A DNA stretch of 35,123 nt from a bacterium (GTDB lineage Bacteria; Bacillota_I; Bacilli_A; RF39; UBA660). The stretch covers positions 1 to 35,123 of the forward strand of contig JAUNNO010000010.1 in the NCBI GenBank assembly GCA_030531425.1, read 5' to 3'. The notes beneath the pieces are model-generated. The model was given only the letters and a program-made list of their open reading frames with translations. It made no database searches and was not told the DNA's origin. Positions 1 to 7,692 of this stretch are shown in pieces; positions within the stretch are counted from its first letter, which is position 1; each line of letters opens with the position of its first letter. Made by a program: the position numbers and the translations under genes.

Positions 1-71
1 ACCACATTTTATTAAATGTAGTTATCAAGTTGTATTAATAAATTGTAGATTCTTTGCAAAACGTCAAAATG

Positions 72-100
72 AGTATACAACAAAAAAAAGCATTTTGCAA
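72..100 (-). promoter_or_regulatory. Promoter firing left out of the window
   Basis: On the minus strand there is a TTGCAA -35 (95-100), a 17-base spacer and a TATACT -10 (72-77). It points toward base 1, so it probably drives a gene outside the window. An inverted repeat TTGCAAAA/TTTTGCAA (about 54-61 and 93-100) brackets the -10 box and could be an operator. The target gene is not visible. Confidence 0.5.
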
Positions 101-117
101 CACTTTTTTATATTTTT

Positions 118-831
118 TTACAAATCTACATTGTGATACACATTTTGCACATCATCAACTTCATCAAGCAAGTTTAAAAGTTTATTGAAATTCTCTAAAT
201 CTTCTCCTGTTAAAGTAATTCTTTCTTTTGGAAGCATTGCAATTTCATCTACAGTAAATTCTACATCATTTTTAATAGATGTAATTGCTTCTTTGATTTT
301 AAATAAATCATTTGGATCACCATAAATAAGTATATTTCCATCTTGATTTTCCATATCTACAAAATCAATTCCTGCATTAATTAAAGCATCCATAACATCA
401 TCTTCAGAAATTCCTGTAAATCCTACAGTACATAAGTTATCGTACATATAAGCTACGCTACCCATAGCTCCCATTTTAACTTTTGCCTTATTTATTGCAG
501 TTCTAACATCACTTACACTTCTATTTACATTATCAGTTAAACATTCTACCATTAAAGTTGACCCACTTGGTCCAAATATTTCATATGTAAGTGTTTCATA
601 ATTTTCACCACTGCCACTGTTTACTTTATCTATTGCCCTTTTAATTACATCCGCTGGTACTTGATCTTTTTTAGCTTTTTCTATTAATCTTTTTAAAGAT
701 GGATTCCCCTCTGGAGTAGTTCCACCATTTTTTGCTGCTTGATATATATCTTTGGCATACATACCATATAATTTACCTTTAGCTGCTCCTGTTTTTGCTT
801 TAGCAGCTGCTATATTAGGAAATCTTCCCAT
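118..831 (-). CDS. yebC: YebC/PmpR-family DNA-binding regulatory protein
   Basis: This 237-residue protein matches the YebC/PmpR (TACO1) family along its whole length. The hallmark N-terminus MGRFPNIAAAKAKTGAAKGK is followed by a helical domain with the KKDQVPADVIKRAIDKV segment (about residues 55-70) and two alpha/beta domains. Family members have been described as transcriptional regulators and, more recently, as factors that relieve ribosome stalling, so the cellular role here is uncertain. The start is firm: AAGGAG lies just upstream, and the ATG shares its A with the TAA stop of the preceding rnc (TAATG), so the two genes are probably translationally coupled. Length is normal for the family. 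Confidence 0.93.
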   Translation of the reverse strand: MGRFPNIAAAKAKTGAAKGKLYGMYAKDIYQAAKNGGTTPEGNPSLKRLIEKAKKDQVPADVIKRAIDKVNSGSGENYETLTYEIFGPSGSTLMVECLTDNVNRSVSDVRTAINKAKVKMGAMGSVAYMYDNLCTVGFTGISEDDVMDALINAGIDFVDMENQDGNILIYGDPNDLFKIKEAITSIKNDVEFTVDEIAMLPKERITLTGEDLENFNKLLNLLDEVDDVQNVYHNVDL

Positions 832-1505
832 TATATCACTCCTTCTTTATTTTGTGCTTTTTTAAGTGCATCATGTGCGGCTATTTGTTCTGCTTCTTTT
901 TTACTATGAGCCCTACCTTTTCCATATACTATATCATCAATTTTAACTTCTACTGTAAATGTTTTATCATGAGCCGGTCCTTCTTCATTAACTACTACAT
1001 ATTCTAAACTTTTTTTATCAGTTTGAACTAACTCTTGTAATACTGATTTATAATCATCAAAAAACTCAATAGTCTTATCTTCTATCAAAGGTATAACATG
1101 CTTATATATAAAACTTTTTACATAATCAAAACCTAAATCTAGGTACATTGCACCTATAAAAGATTCAAATATGTCTGCCACAATAGCTTTTCTATACTTT
1201 CCTCCTCTAGTCTCTTCACCATGACCTAATTTCAAATATTCATTTAATCCTAATCTAGTAGAATATTCATAATTAGCATTTTCACATACATAATGACTTC
1301 TAAGTTTTGTCATTTTACCCTCAGGATATTCTGTATTTTTATATAGATAATCACTTATAACAAGTTCCATTACAGCATCACCTAAATACTCTAATCTCTC
1401 ATAACTATATGTATTATTTTCATTAGCATAACTAGTATGTGTTAAAGCCAGATCATATAATTTTTCATTTTTATAAGGTATTTGTAACTCTTCAAGTAAT
1501 TTCAC
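831..1505 (-). CDS. rnc: Ribonuclease III
   Basis: RNase III cleaves double-stranded RNA in rRNA processing and mRNA turnover. The N-terminal catalytic domain carries the signature ERLEYLGDAVMEL (near residue 40) and the second acidic cluster DIFESFIGAMYLD (about 110). A double-stranded-RNA-binding domain occupies roughly residues 153-220 and ends with the typical KKEAEQIAAHDALKK. The longest frame opens at a GTG at 1514, but that codon lies inside the Shine-Dalgarno AGGTG. A GTG at 1505 has the spacing seen at other genes here (AGGTGA plus about five bases) and gives 224 residues beginning MKLLEEL, so I chose it; an ATG at 1511 is the alternative. It is the first gene of the rnc-yebC pair. 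Confidence 0.93.
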   Translation of the reverse strand: MKLLEELQIPYKNEKLYDLALTHTSYANENNTYSYERLEYLGDAVMELVISDYLYKNTEYPEGKMTKLRSHYVCENANYEYSTRLGLNEYLKLGHGEETRGGKYRKAIVADIFESFIGAMYLDLGFDYVKSFIYKHVIPLIEDKTIEFFDDYKSVLQELVQTDKKSLEYVVVNEEGPAHDKTFTVEVKIDDIVYGKGRAHSKKEAEQIAAHDALKKAQNKEGVI

Positions 1506-1521
1506 ACGCATCACCTATAAC

Positions 1522-1527
1522 ATTATA
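1522..1527 (-). promoter_or_regulatory. Predicted rnc -10 box
   Basis: TATAAT on the minus strand lies 16 bases upstream of the proposed rnc start. The -35 is poor (TTTATA at 17-base spacing), so only the -10 is supported. Confidence 0.4.
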
Positions 1528-1601
1528 CCAAAAAAAATAAAAAATATAAATTATTATTTAATTTTTGATACGTTTTCGCTAATTTTTATTTTATATCATT
1601 A

Positions 1602-1630
1602 TAGACTTTCTATAAAGAATTTGATACAAT
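1602..1630 (+). promoter_or_regulatory. yidD promoter, predicted leaderless
   Basis: The -35 TAGACT (1602-1607) is separated by 17 bases from the -10 TACAAT (1625-1630). Transcription would start about six bases later, at or beside the yidD ATG (1637). No Shine-Dalgarno site precedes that ATG, which fits a leaderless message. Confidence 0.5.
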
Positions 1631-1636
1631 GTTATT

Positions 1637-1843
1637 ATGAAATATATATTAATTGGATTTATAAGAATATATCAAATGTTACCATTTAGTTCACATTCAA
1701 ATTGTAAATTTATACCAACTTGTTCTAATTATGGTATAGAAGCTATAACTAAATATGGTGCATTTAAAGGAAGTATTCTTACAATAAAAAGAATATTAAG
1801 GTGTAATCCATTTTCTAAAGGTGGTATTGACCCTGTAAAATAG
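1637..1843 (+). CDS. yidD: Membrane protein insertion efficiency factor YidD
   Basis: This 68-residue protein is a typical YidD (PF01809). It has an amphipathic N-terminus IRIYQMLPF and the family core CKFIPTCSNYGIEAITKYG with its conserved cysteines. The C-terminal RILRCNPFSKGGIDPV is nearly invariant in the family. YidD sits at the inner face of the membrane and assists insertion of proteins with YidC. It normally neighbours rnpA and yidC, but neither is present here, so the gene has been relocated. There is no Shine-Dalgarno site. The stop codon is embedded in the ribosome-binding site of the next gene (TAGGAGGAT), eight bases before its ATG, so the two are cotranscribed. Confidence 0.93.
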   Translation: MKYILIGFIRIYQMLPFSSHSNCKFIPTCSNYGIEAITKYGAFKGSILTIKRILRCNPFSKGGIDPVK

Positions 1844-1851
1844 GAGGATTT

Positions 1852-2706
1852 ATGAAAAAATTAAAATTATTATTTGTTTTTATTGTTTTACTATGTTTAA
1901 CTGGTTGTTTTAAAGAAAGTTCTATGGATGATATAAATATTTTAACATCTGCATATCCAATTGAGTATGTTGTTAATTATTTATATGGCACTCATAGTAC
2001 TATAAATAGTATTTATCCTAAAGATGATGATATTAATACATTTAAAGTTACAAATGCTCTTTTAGATCAATATGTTGATAATGAACTTTTTATATTTAAT
2101 GGACTTACTGATGAAAAAAAATCTCTAAAATATATTAATAAGAAAAACAAAAATTTAAAAATAATTGATGTCACATCAAATATGAATTACGAATATAAAA
2201 AAGAAGAATTATGGTTAGATCCTAATAATTTATTAACTATAGCAAATAACATAAGAAAAGGATTTAAAGAATATATTAATAGCAAATATTTAACTAATGA
2301 AATAGATGAAAATTATAACAATTTAAAAATTAATCTAACTAGTTTAGATGGCACTTATTTTTCAACTGTAAAAAATGCTTCTAATACAACTATTGTTGTT
2401 AATGATGATTGCTTTAAAGTTTTAGAAAAATATGGAATTACTGTTATATCAATAGATCCTGATACTGCAAGTAATAAAACTATAGAAGAAGCCAAAGATT
2501 TAATTAAAAGTGGAACCTGCAATTATCTATTTATAAAATATAAAGATAATGATGATAATATAGATAGTTTTATCACTGAAACTAACGCTAAAAAATTAGA
2601 ATTATATGCATTTAATAATTTAAATGGTGTTAATACTGAAAAAAATGATTATATAACACTTATGAATCAAAACTTAGAAAATCTAAAATTGGAATTATAT
2701 AAATAA
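1852..2706 (+). CDS. ZnuA/TroA-like lipoprotein lacking metal-ligand histidines
   Basis: This 284-residue protein has a lipoprotein signal peptide with lipobox LTGC (Cys19). Its layout follows the cluster A-I metal-binding proteins of ABC importers (ZnuA/TroA/PsaA). It shows the early ITSAYPIEY-like strand, LWLDPNNLLTIANNI (about 120-134) matching the family WLDP helix, then VLEKYGITVISIDPD and a final NAKKLELYAFNNL. The positions where the family uses histidines hold other residues: DDDINTF near 58-64, EELWLDP near 118-124 and VVNDDCF near 182-188. No permease or ATPase gene is adjacent. It may have lost metal transport or bind another ligand. It is cotranscribed with yidD and ends at a bidirectional terminator. 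The fold assignment is moderate; the function is unknown. Confidence 0.7.
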   Translation: MKKLKLLFVFIVLLCLTGCFKESSMDDINILTSAYPIEYVVNYLYGTHSTINSIYPKDDDINTFKVTNALLDQYVDNELFIFNGLTDEKKSLKYINKKNKNLKIIDVTSNMNYEYKKEELWLDPNNLLTIANNIRKGFKEYINSKYLTNEIDENYNNLKINLTSLDGTYFSTVKNASNTTIVVNDDCFKVLEKYGITVISIDPDTASNKTIEEAKDLIKSGTCNYLFIKYKDNDDNIDSFITETNAKKLELYAFNNLNGVNTEKNDYITLMNQNLENLKLELYK

Positions 2707-2726
2707 AAAGGAGCTAACTCCTTTTT
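2705..2726. terminator. Bidirectional terminator between the lipoprotein gene and polA
   Basis: A perfect 9-bp stem (AAAAAGGAG / CTCCTTTTT) with a four-base loop carries A-runs and T-runs on its two sides, so it can end both converging transcripts. It overlaps both stop codons. Confidence 0.85.
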
Positions 2727-5289
2727 ATTTTGCTTGATACCAATTATCTCCATATTCTATATCTACAACTAATGGTACATCTAATGAGATAATATTTTCC
2801 ATAACACTTTTCATTAATGACGTAACTTTATCAAATTCACTCTTTTTACAGTCAACTACAAGTTCATCGTGTACTGTAACAAGTATTTTACTTTTTAAGT
2901 TGTTTTTATTAAATTCATCATATAACTTTACCATAGCTATTTTAATTATATCAGCAGCGGTTCCTTGTATTGGTGTATTAAGTGCCATACGCTCTGCACC
3001 ACTTCTTATCATATAATTTTTATTTTCTAAATCTGGTATTGTTCTAATTCTTCCATAATATGTTTTAACAAAACCGTCTTTATGCGCTTGTTTTATACAT
3101 TCATCCATATATTTTTGTATACCTGGATATGTATTATAATAGTCTTTTATAAACTTACTCGCCTCTTTTGTATCTATATTTAAATTTTCGCCCAAACCAA
3201 AACCACTAATACCATAAATAATACCAAAGTTTACTGCTTTAGCCATCCTACGCATATCTTTAGTTACTGCTTCAATTGGTACATTAAATATATCTGATGC
3301 AGTTTTTGTATGTATATCTATATTATTATTAAATGCCTCTTTCATTGATTCAATACCAGCCATACAAGAAAATATTCTAAGTTCTATTTGTGAATAATCA
3401 GCGCTTATTATTATAGAGTCTTTACTTGGTATAAAAGCTTTTCTAATTAGCCTTCCATACTCATTTCTAATAGGAATATTTTGTAAATTAGGTTCCATAC
3501 TAGAAAGTCTACCTGTACGAGTTAGAGTTTGTGTAAAAATCGTATGAATTTTATTATCATCATAAATATAATTCATTAATCCTTCTATATATGTATTATA
3601 TAATTTAGTTAATAATCTATACTCTAATATATTTTCTATTATAGGATGTTTACCTTTTAATTTTTCAAGTACATCAGCTGCAGTAGAATAACCATTTTTA
3701 CCCCTTTTACCTTTTGTAGGTAAACCTAATTTTTCAAAAAGTACATCACCTAATTGTTGTGGGGATGATATATTAAATTCACATCCTGAATAATTATATA
3801 TTGTTTTACTTAAAAGTTCTATTTTTATTTTTAAATCTTCACCCATATCAATAAGCCTAGATTTATCTACATTAAATCCAGTATATTCCATATCAGCTAA
3901 TACTTCACTTAATTTAAGTTCAACATTATAAAATAAACTATCTAATTTTTTATCTATTATTTCATTAAATAGCCTGTTCTTTACTTCATATATAAATTTA
4001 GCTTTTTTTACTGTTAACATTCTTGTATCTAGATTATTTTTTTTAATAATGTTTGAAAAAGGTATATCATAACCAAATTCCTGCGCTAAATAAGCTATAT
4101 CATCTTTTATATTATATTCTAATAAATAAGCTGCTATACAGTCATCAAATACTACATTATCAATATTTATATCAGCATATTTTAAAGCTACTAGTAATCT
4201 TTTATAATCATATGTATAAAGTTGTATTTTTGTTAAAAATTTTGGATTTTGTTTTAAAACTTCATATGGTATATATAATGAATTATTTTTATTAAATACC
4301 CCCATACCATTTATTTTAGCCTTATGATAATTATCTTGATCTAAATCTAAGTAAATAGCACAATCATCTGTTATATTTATATCATCTATACTACTTGCTA
4401 GAGTAAATTTAAAATCATCCTCTACTTCTTTATTAATATTTTTAGATAATGAATAAAACTCTAATTCATCATAAATTTCTTTTAAACCATCTTGAGGGCC
4501 TAAATATTTAATATCATCTATATTTATTTCAAGAGGTACATCTCTACATATAGTAGCAATCTCATAACTCATATAAGCATTTTTTTTGTCATTAATAAGT
4601 TTATCTTTTACTGAACCTTTTATTTTATCTATATTTTCATATACACCATCTAGTGTTTTATATTCACATAAAAGTTTTAATGCTGTTTTTTCTCCTATTC
4701 CTTTTACTCCAGGAATATTATCTGAAGAATCTCCCATTAAAGCTTTTAAATCTATTATATTTATAGGATCTATTTTCCAATCTTCTTTAAATGATTTAAT
4801 ATTATATTTAACATAATCTTTTGGTTTTAATAGTTTCATTTCAACTTGAGGAGATATTAATTGTAATAAATCTTTATCACTAGAAATAATTAATCCCTCA
4901 TAATTATCATTAGGAATATCACAATATTTTGAAAAAGTACCTATTATATCATCAGCTTCATAATTATCTATTTCATAGTATTTAATTCCCATTTTTGTTA
5001 ACATTTCTTTTGCTTTTGGAAATTGAAGTTTTAATTCATCAGGAGTTTCTAATCTTCCTTGTTTATAAAAGTCATATTTATCATGTCTAAATGTTTTACC
5101 TTTATCAAAAGCTACTAATATATAATTTGGTTTTTCCTCTTGTATTATTTTATTAATCATATTAACAAGTCCAAATAACCCGTTAGTTGGAAATCCTTTA
5201 CTATTTCTCATCATATTCCCTGAATATGCAGTAGCATAATAACTTCTAAAAAGAAGATTATTACCATCAACCATTACTATTTTTTCCAT
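2725..5289 (-). CDS. polA: DNA polymerase I
   Basis: This 854-residue polymerase fills gaps and removes primers in replication and repair. Residues 1 to about 290 form the 5'-3' flap nuclease, with VDGNNLLFRSYYA, VAFDKG, DNYEADDIIG, SSDKDLLQL and MGDSSDNIPGVKGIGEKTA. A middle 3'-5' exonuclease-like domain (about 295-440) looks inactive: the DxE position reads DLD, and the expected second-motif Asp is replaced by Lys in TYDYKRLL, as in Bacillus-type enzymes. The polymerase domain has motif A SADYSQIELRIFS (about 630), motif B RRMAKAVNFGIIYGISGFG and motif C VTVHDELVVD (about 808). Translation starts at ATG after AGGTGA. It is a single-gene unit. Confidence 0.97.
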   Translation of the reverse strand: MEKIVMVDGNNLLFRSYYATAYSGNMMRNSKGFPTNGLFGLVNMINKIIQEEKPNYILVAFDKGKTFRHDKYDFYKQGRLETPDELKLQFPKAKEMLTKMGIKYYEIDNYEADDIIGTFSKYCDIPNDNYEGLIISSDKDLLQLISPQVEMKLLKPKDYVKYNIKSFKEDWKIDPINIIDLKALMGDSSDNIPGVKGIGEKTALKLLCEYKTLDGVYENIDKIKGSVKDKLINDKKNAYMSYEIATICRDVPLEINIDDIKYLGPQDGLKEIYDELEFYSLSKNINKEVEDDFKFTLASSIDDINITDDCAIYLDLDQDNYHKAKINGMGVFNKNNSLYIPYEVLKQNPKFLTKIQLYTYDYKRLLVALKYADINIDNVVFDDCIAAYLLEYNIKDDIAYLAQEFGYDIPFSNIIKKNNLDTRMLTVKKAKFIYEVKNRLFNEIIDKKLDSLFYNVELKLSEVLADMEYTGFNVDKSRLIDMGEDLKIKIELLSKTIYNYSGCEFNISSPQQLGDVLFEKLGLPTKGKRGKNGYSTAADVLEKLKGKHPIIENILEYRLLTKLYNTYIEGLMNYIYDDNKIHTIFTQTLTRTGRLSSMEPNLQNIPIRNEYGRLIRKAFIPSKDSIIISADYSQIELRIFSCMAGIESMKEAFNNNIDIHTKTASDIFNVPIEAVTKDMRRMAKAVNFGIIYGISGFGLGENLNIDTKEASKFIKDYYNTYPGIQKYMDECIKQAHKDGFVKTYYGRIRTIPDLENKNYMIRSGAERMALNTPIQGTAADIIKIAMVKLYDEFNKNNLKSKILVTVHDELVVDCKKSEFDKVTSLMKSVMENIISLDVPLVVDIEYGDNWYQAK

Positions 5290-5305
5290 AACATCACCTA
5301 ATAAT

Positions 5306-5314
5306 ATTATAACA
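5306..5314 (-). promoter_or_regulatory. polA extended -10 promoter
   Basis: TGTTATAAT on the minus strand lies 17 bases upstream of the polA ATG. The same nine bases precede mutS and the 6072 gene. No good -35 is visible, which fits an extended -10 promoter. Confidence 0.5.
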
Positions 5315-5327
5315 GTTCAAACTAAAA

Positions 5328-5348
5328 AAAACTAGTAATACTAGTTTT
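5328..5348 (-). terminator. Terminator of the kinase-fold gene
   Basis: An 8-bp stem AAAACTAG/CTAGTTTT with a five-base loop is followed on the minus strand by eight T residues. It overlaps the stop codon of the gene ending at 5347. Confidence 0.85.
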
Positions 5349-6072
5349 AAATTCTAAATCGTCTTTTATTTAATTCAAATAATTTAGGTTTCATATCTTC
5401 TTTTTCATATTCAATTAAATTTAAATCTAAATTTTCTAATACATAATTAAAATCTATTAAATATCCAGAAGACAAAACACTAAAATATTTATTTATATTC
5501 CCATTGGAATTAAATATATAATTATTACCTCTAAGTAGGCCTGATACATCATTTTTAGGAATATCATATAAATATGAAACAAATAATGTAGCTAAACATC
5601 TAAGCATATCTATTTTAAGATTTTTATCTTTACTTATAACAATATCATCTATATCACATATTTTCATATCATTAGTACATAAATTTATTAATATATTTCC
5701 TAAATGGCAATCAAAATAACATATATCATATCTTAAAAACTTATTAAATATTTTTATAAGACTTTTACAATCTTTATATTTATTATTTAAAGATCTATTT
5801 TGTATACTTTTTAAATCACAATAATTTTTATTATAATTTAAAAATGCATATCCAACTGTTTCTTTACCATCTTTAATAATACCTAAAATTTTTATTAATT
5901 CACGAATATTACAATTATTTAAATAAACTAATTTACTAACCATTTCTTCATCTTTGTAGTAAGGTATTTTATAAAATATATTTTTATCATAATAAAGTGT
6001 ACTATTAAAATGCATTTTATCTTTATATAATTTAGTTTTATCTATATTTTCATATTTATAAATTTTAAACAT
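5347..6072 (-). CDS. Kinase-fold (APH/protein-kinase-like) protein, substrate unknown
   Basis: This 241-residue protein has no close match that I recognise. It shows the catalytic core of the aminoglycoside-phosphotransferase/protein-kinase superfamily. YFDCHLGNILI (about 119-129) has the D-x-H-x-x-N spacing of the usual GDLHPGNIL loop (Asp121, Asn126). ICDIDD (138-143) supplies a metal-binding Asp as in the DFG or IDFDD motif. A Lys in IFYKIP (Lys35) could be the ATP-binding lysine, though a glycine-rich loop is not obvious. No signal peptide or membrane segment is visible. It is monocistronic, with its own extended -10 and terminator. It could phosphorylate a small molecule or a protein, or be a degenerate kinase. 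Confidence 0.6.
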   Translation of the reverse strand: MFKIYKYENIDKTKLYKDKMHFNSTLYYDKNIFYKIPYYKDEEMVSKLVYLNNCNIRELIKILGIIKDGKETVGYAFLNYNKNYCDLKSIQNRSLNNKYKDCKSLIKIFNKFLRYDICYFDCHLGNILINLCTNDMKICDIDDIVISKDKNLKIDMLRCLATLFVSYLYDIPKNDVSGLLRGNNYIFNSNGNINKYFSVLSSGYLIDFNYVLENLDLNLIEYEKEDMKPKLFELNKRRFRI

Positions 6073-6094
6073 AATACCCCTTCTTTTGATTGGT

Positions 6095-6103
6095 ATTATA
6101 ACA
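6095..6103 (-). promoter_or_regulatory. Extended -10 promoter of the kinase-fold gene
   Basis: TGTTATAAT on the minus strand lies about 22 bases before the ATG at 6072, identical to the boxes at polA and mutS. Confidence 0.5.
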
Positions 6104-6126
6104 TATTAGTATAAATTATACAAATT

Positions 6127-6155
6127 AAAGAATGTATATTACTTATACATTCTTT
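6127..6155 (-). terminator. Terminator of the pilin-like gene
   Basis: An 11-bp perfect stem AAAGAATGTAT/ATACATTCTTT with a seven-base loop. The U-tract on the minus strand is short (CTTTAATTT), so strength is uncertain. Confidence 0.6.
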
Positions 6156-6204
6156 ATCAATTTATGATTGCAAGTTTACTGCACCATTTGACCACAAATT
6201 TTTT

Positions 6205-7587
6205 TTATTCAATAATATCACCATCAGGACAATGTACTATAGCATAAGATGGCCATAGCATTGAGTGACCTTTCCAATTTTCATCCCAATTAATTGGCTT
6301 TCCTTCGCTTTTGTTCCAATATACATTTATGACTTGACTTGATGTCCAACCTCCAAATACCATCTCTCCCATATTTGTCACACTTGATGGGATTGTTATA
6401 CTACTTAAACTAGAACTATAAGAAAATGCATAATTTCCTATACTTATTACACTTGATGGGATTGTGATACTACTTAAACTAGTACAATTACCAAATGCAT
6501 TTTCTCCTATACTTGTGACACTTGATGGGATTGTTACACTTGTTATATTTATATTAGAAGAAAATGCACCATCATCTATAGAGGTTACTCCATCTGGTAT
6601 TGCTAGATCCCCTGTTGCAGCACTTCCATCTAGTAATATATTATTCATTATCCATAAGCCATTGGTAGATTTTGTTTTTGAAGCAAGCCATGGTGTTCCT
6701 GAAAATGCAGATGATCCTATACTCGTTACGCTTTCAGGTATTGTTACACTACTTAAATTAGAACATCCATAAAATGCACTTGCACCTATACTTGTGACAC
6801 TTGATGGGATTGTAATACTGCTTAAATTAGTACATCCTTGAAATGCAGAACTTCCTATACTTGTGATACTAGATGGGATTGTTATGCTTGTTATATTAGT
6901 GGCGCCTCCCATCACTGGTTCTGAAAATGCATAATATGATATACTTGTTACATCATATATTTCATCATTTATTTTTAACTTTGATGCAATTTCTATATCT
7001 CCACTGGTTTGGGGTGTCTTACCTATAAGGTTAAAACTACTACTATAATCAATATTGCCATAATATCCATATACTGTAGCCTCACTTGAGCCAACTGGCA
7101 CATAATATACTAACTTGTTATCTACATTTATAGCTACGCCTGAAGTTGTCTCATTAATCCTTTCACCTTCTGCTATTAATTCTTTTTTAGATGATTCTAT
7201 AGTTAATTTTCCATTGGAATCATATGTTAGTGTGCCTGATTTGTATGCTAATTTTGTTGATGAAGTTTTTTCTATAATACCATTAGAAAGTGTTATTGTG
7301 CCACTTTTTGGTAGTTCTCCATCTACTGTTACATTTAATGTTTTGTCACCACAGGTTGTTATTCCTGATGTTATACTACAACTATTTGGATTAAACTCTC
7401 CATTTAAGTTTTCTTTTGCAATAGCTAGTTCTACTGCCTTTAAATAATTTTCTGCGCTCCTTTTTAGTGCCTCAGTTTTTGAGTCTTCAATAATATCTAT
7501 TATTATTGGGACTGCTATTAGAGCTATTATTGCTAATATTACTATTACGGCAAGTAACTCTATCAATGTAAATCCATTTTTTCTCAT
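6205..7587 (-). CDS. Type IV prepilin-like protein fused to BspA-type leucine-rich repeats
   Basis: This 460-residue protein begins with a class III prepilin signal: MRKNGFTLIE, predicted cleavage after Gly5, Glu10 equivalent to Glu5 of the mature pilin, then a hydrophobic helix to about residue 33. After a short pilin-like head (about 35-150), residues about 205-420 carry at least six BspA/LRR_5 repeats of the form SITIPSSVTSIGxxAFxGCTxL. The C-terminus IVHCPDGDIIE resembles ends of such repeat proteins. It is probably a surface-exposed pseudopilin with an adhesive repeat domain. Cleavage would need a prepilin peptidase, not encoded here. The start is set by AGGAGG seven bases upstream. No other pilus gene is adjacent. 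Confidence 0.88.
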   Translation of the reverse strand: MRKNGFTLIELLAVIVILAIIALIAVPIIIDIIEDSKTEALKRSAENYLKAVELAIAKENLNGEFNPNSCSITSGITTCGDKTLNVTVDGELPKSGTITLSNGIIEKTSSTKLAYKSGTLTYDSNGKLTIESSKKELIAEGERINETTSGVAINVDNKLVYYVPVGSSEATVYGYYGNIDYSSSFNLIGKTPQTSGDIEIASKLKINDEIYDVTSISYYAFSEPVMGGATNITSITIPSSITSIGSSAFQGCTNLSSITIPSSVTSIGASAFYGCSNLSSVTIPESVTSIGSSAFSGTPWLASKTKSTNGLWIMNNILLDGSAATGDLAIPDGVTSIDDGAFSSNINITSVTIPSSVTSIGENAFGNCTSLSSITIPSSVISIGNYAFSYSSSLSSITIPSSVTNMGEMVFGGWTSSQVINVYWNKSEGKPINWDENWKGHSMLWPSYAIVHCPDGDIIE

Positions 7588-7628
7588 ATTTTCCTCCTAC
7601 TTTCTAGATTACATTATTATTTTATCGC

Positions 7629-7682
7629 AAAAAAAAAAAAAAAACAAGTAATTTTTTCATAAATCATGAAAATTACTTGTTC
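7629..7682 (-). terminator. mutS terminator
   Basis: A long stem (ACAAGTAATTTT paired with AAATTACTTGT, interior CATAAATCATG) is followed on the minus strand by about 15 consecutive T residues. It lies just downstream of the mutS stop. Confidence 0.9.
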
Positions 7683-7692
7683 TTTACAGTTT

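Noticed and set aside
4053-4816. Plus-strand open frames inside polA
   Set aside because: Antisense shadows of the polymerase coding sequence, without ribosome-binding sites or recognisable domains.
5321-5330. A-runs such as this one considered as frameshift or slippage sites
   Set aside because: They are non-coding U-tracts of minus-strand terminators, not within reading frames.
6420-6900. DNA repeats of about 69 bases resembling a CRISPR-like or tandem array
   Set aside because: They are the codons of the BspA leucine-rich repeats, with no spacers.
6464-7447. Plus-strand open frames opposite the pilin/BspA gene
   Set aside because: The repetitive coding sequence creates antisense open frames; they carry only the complement of the repeats.
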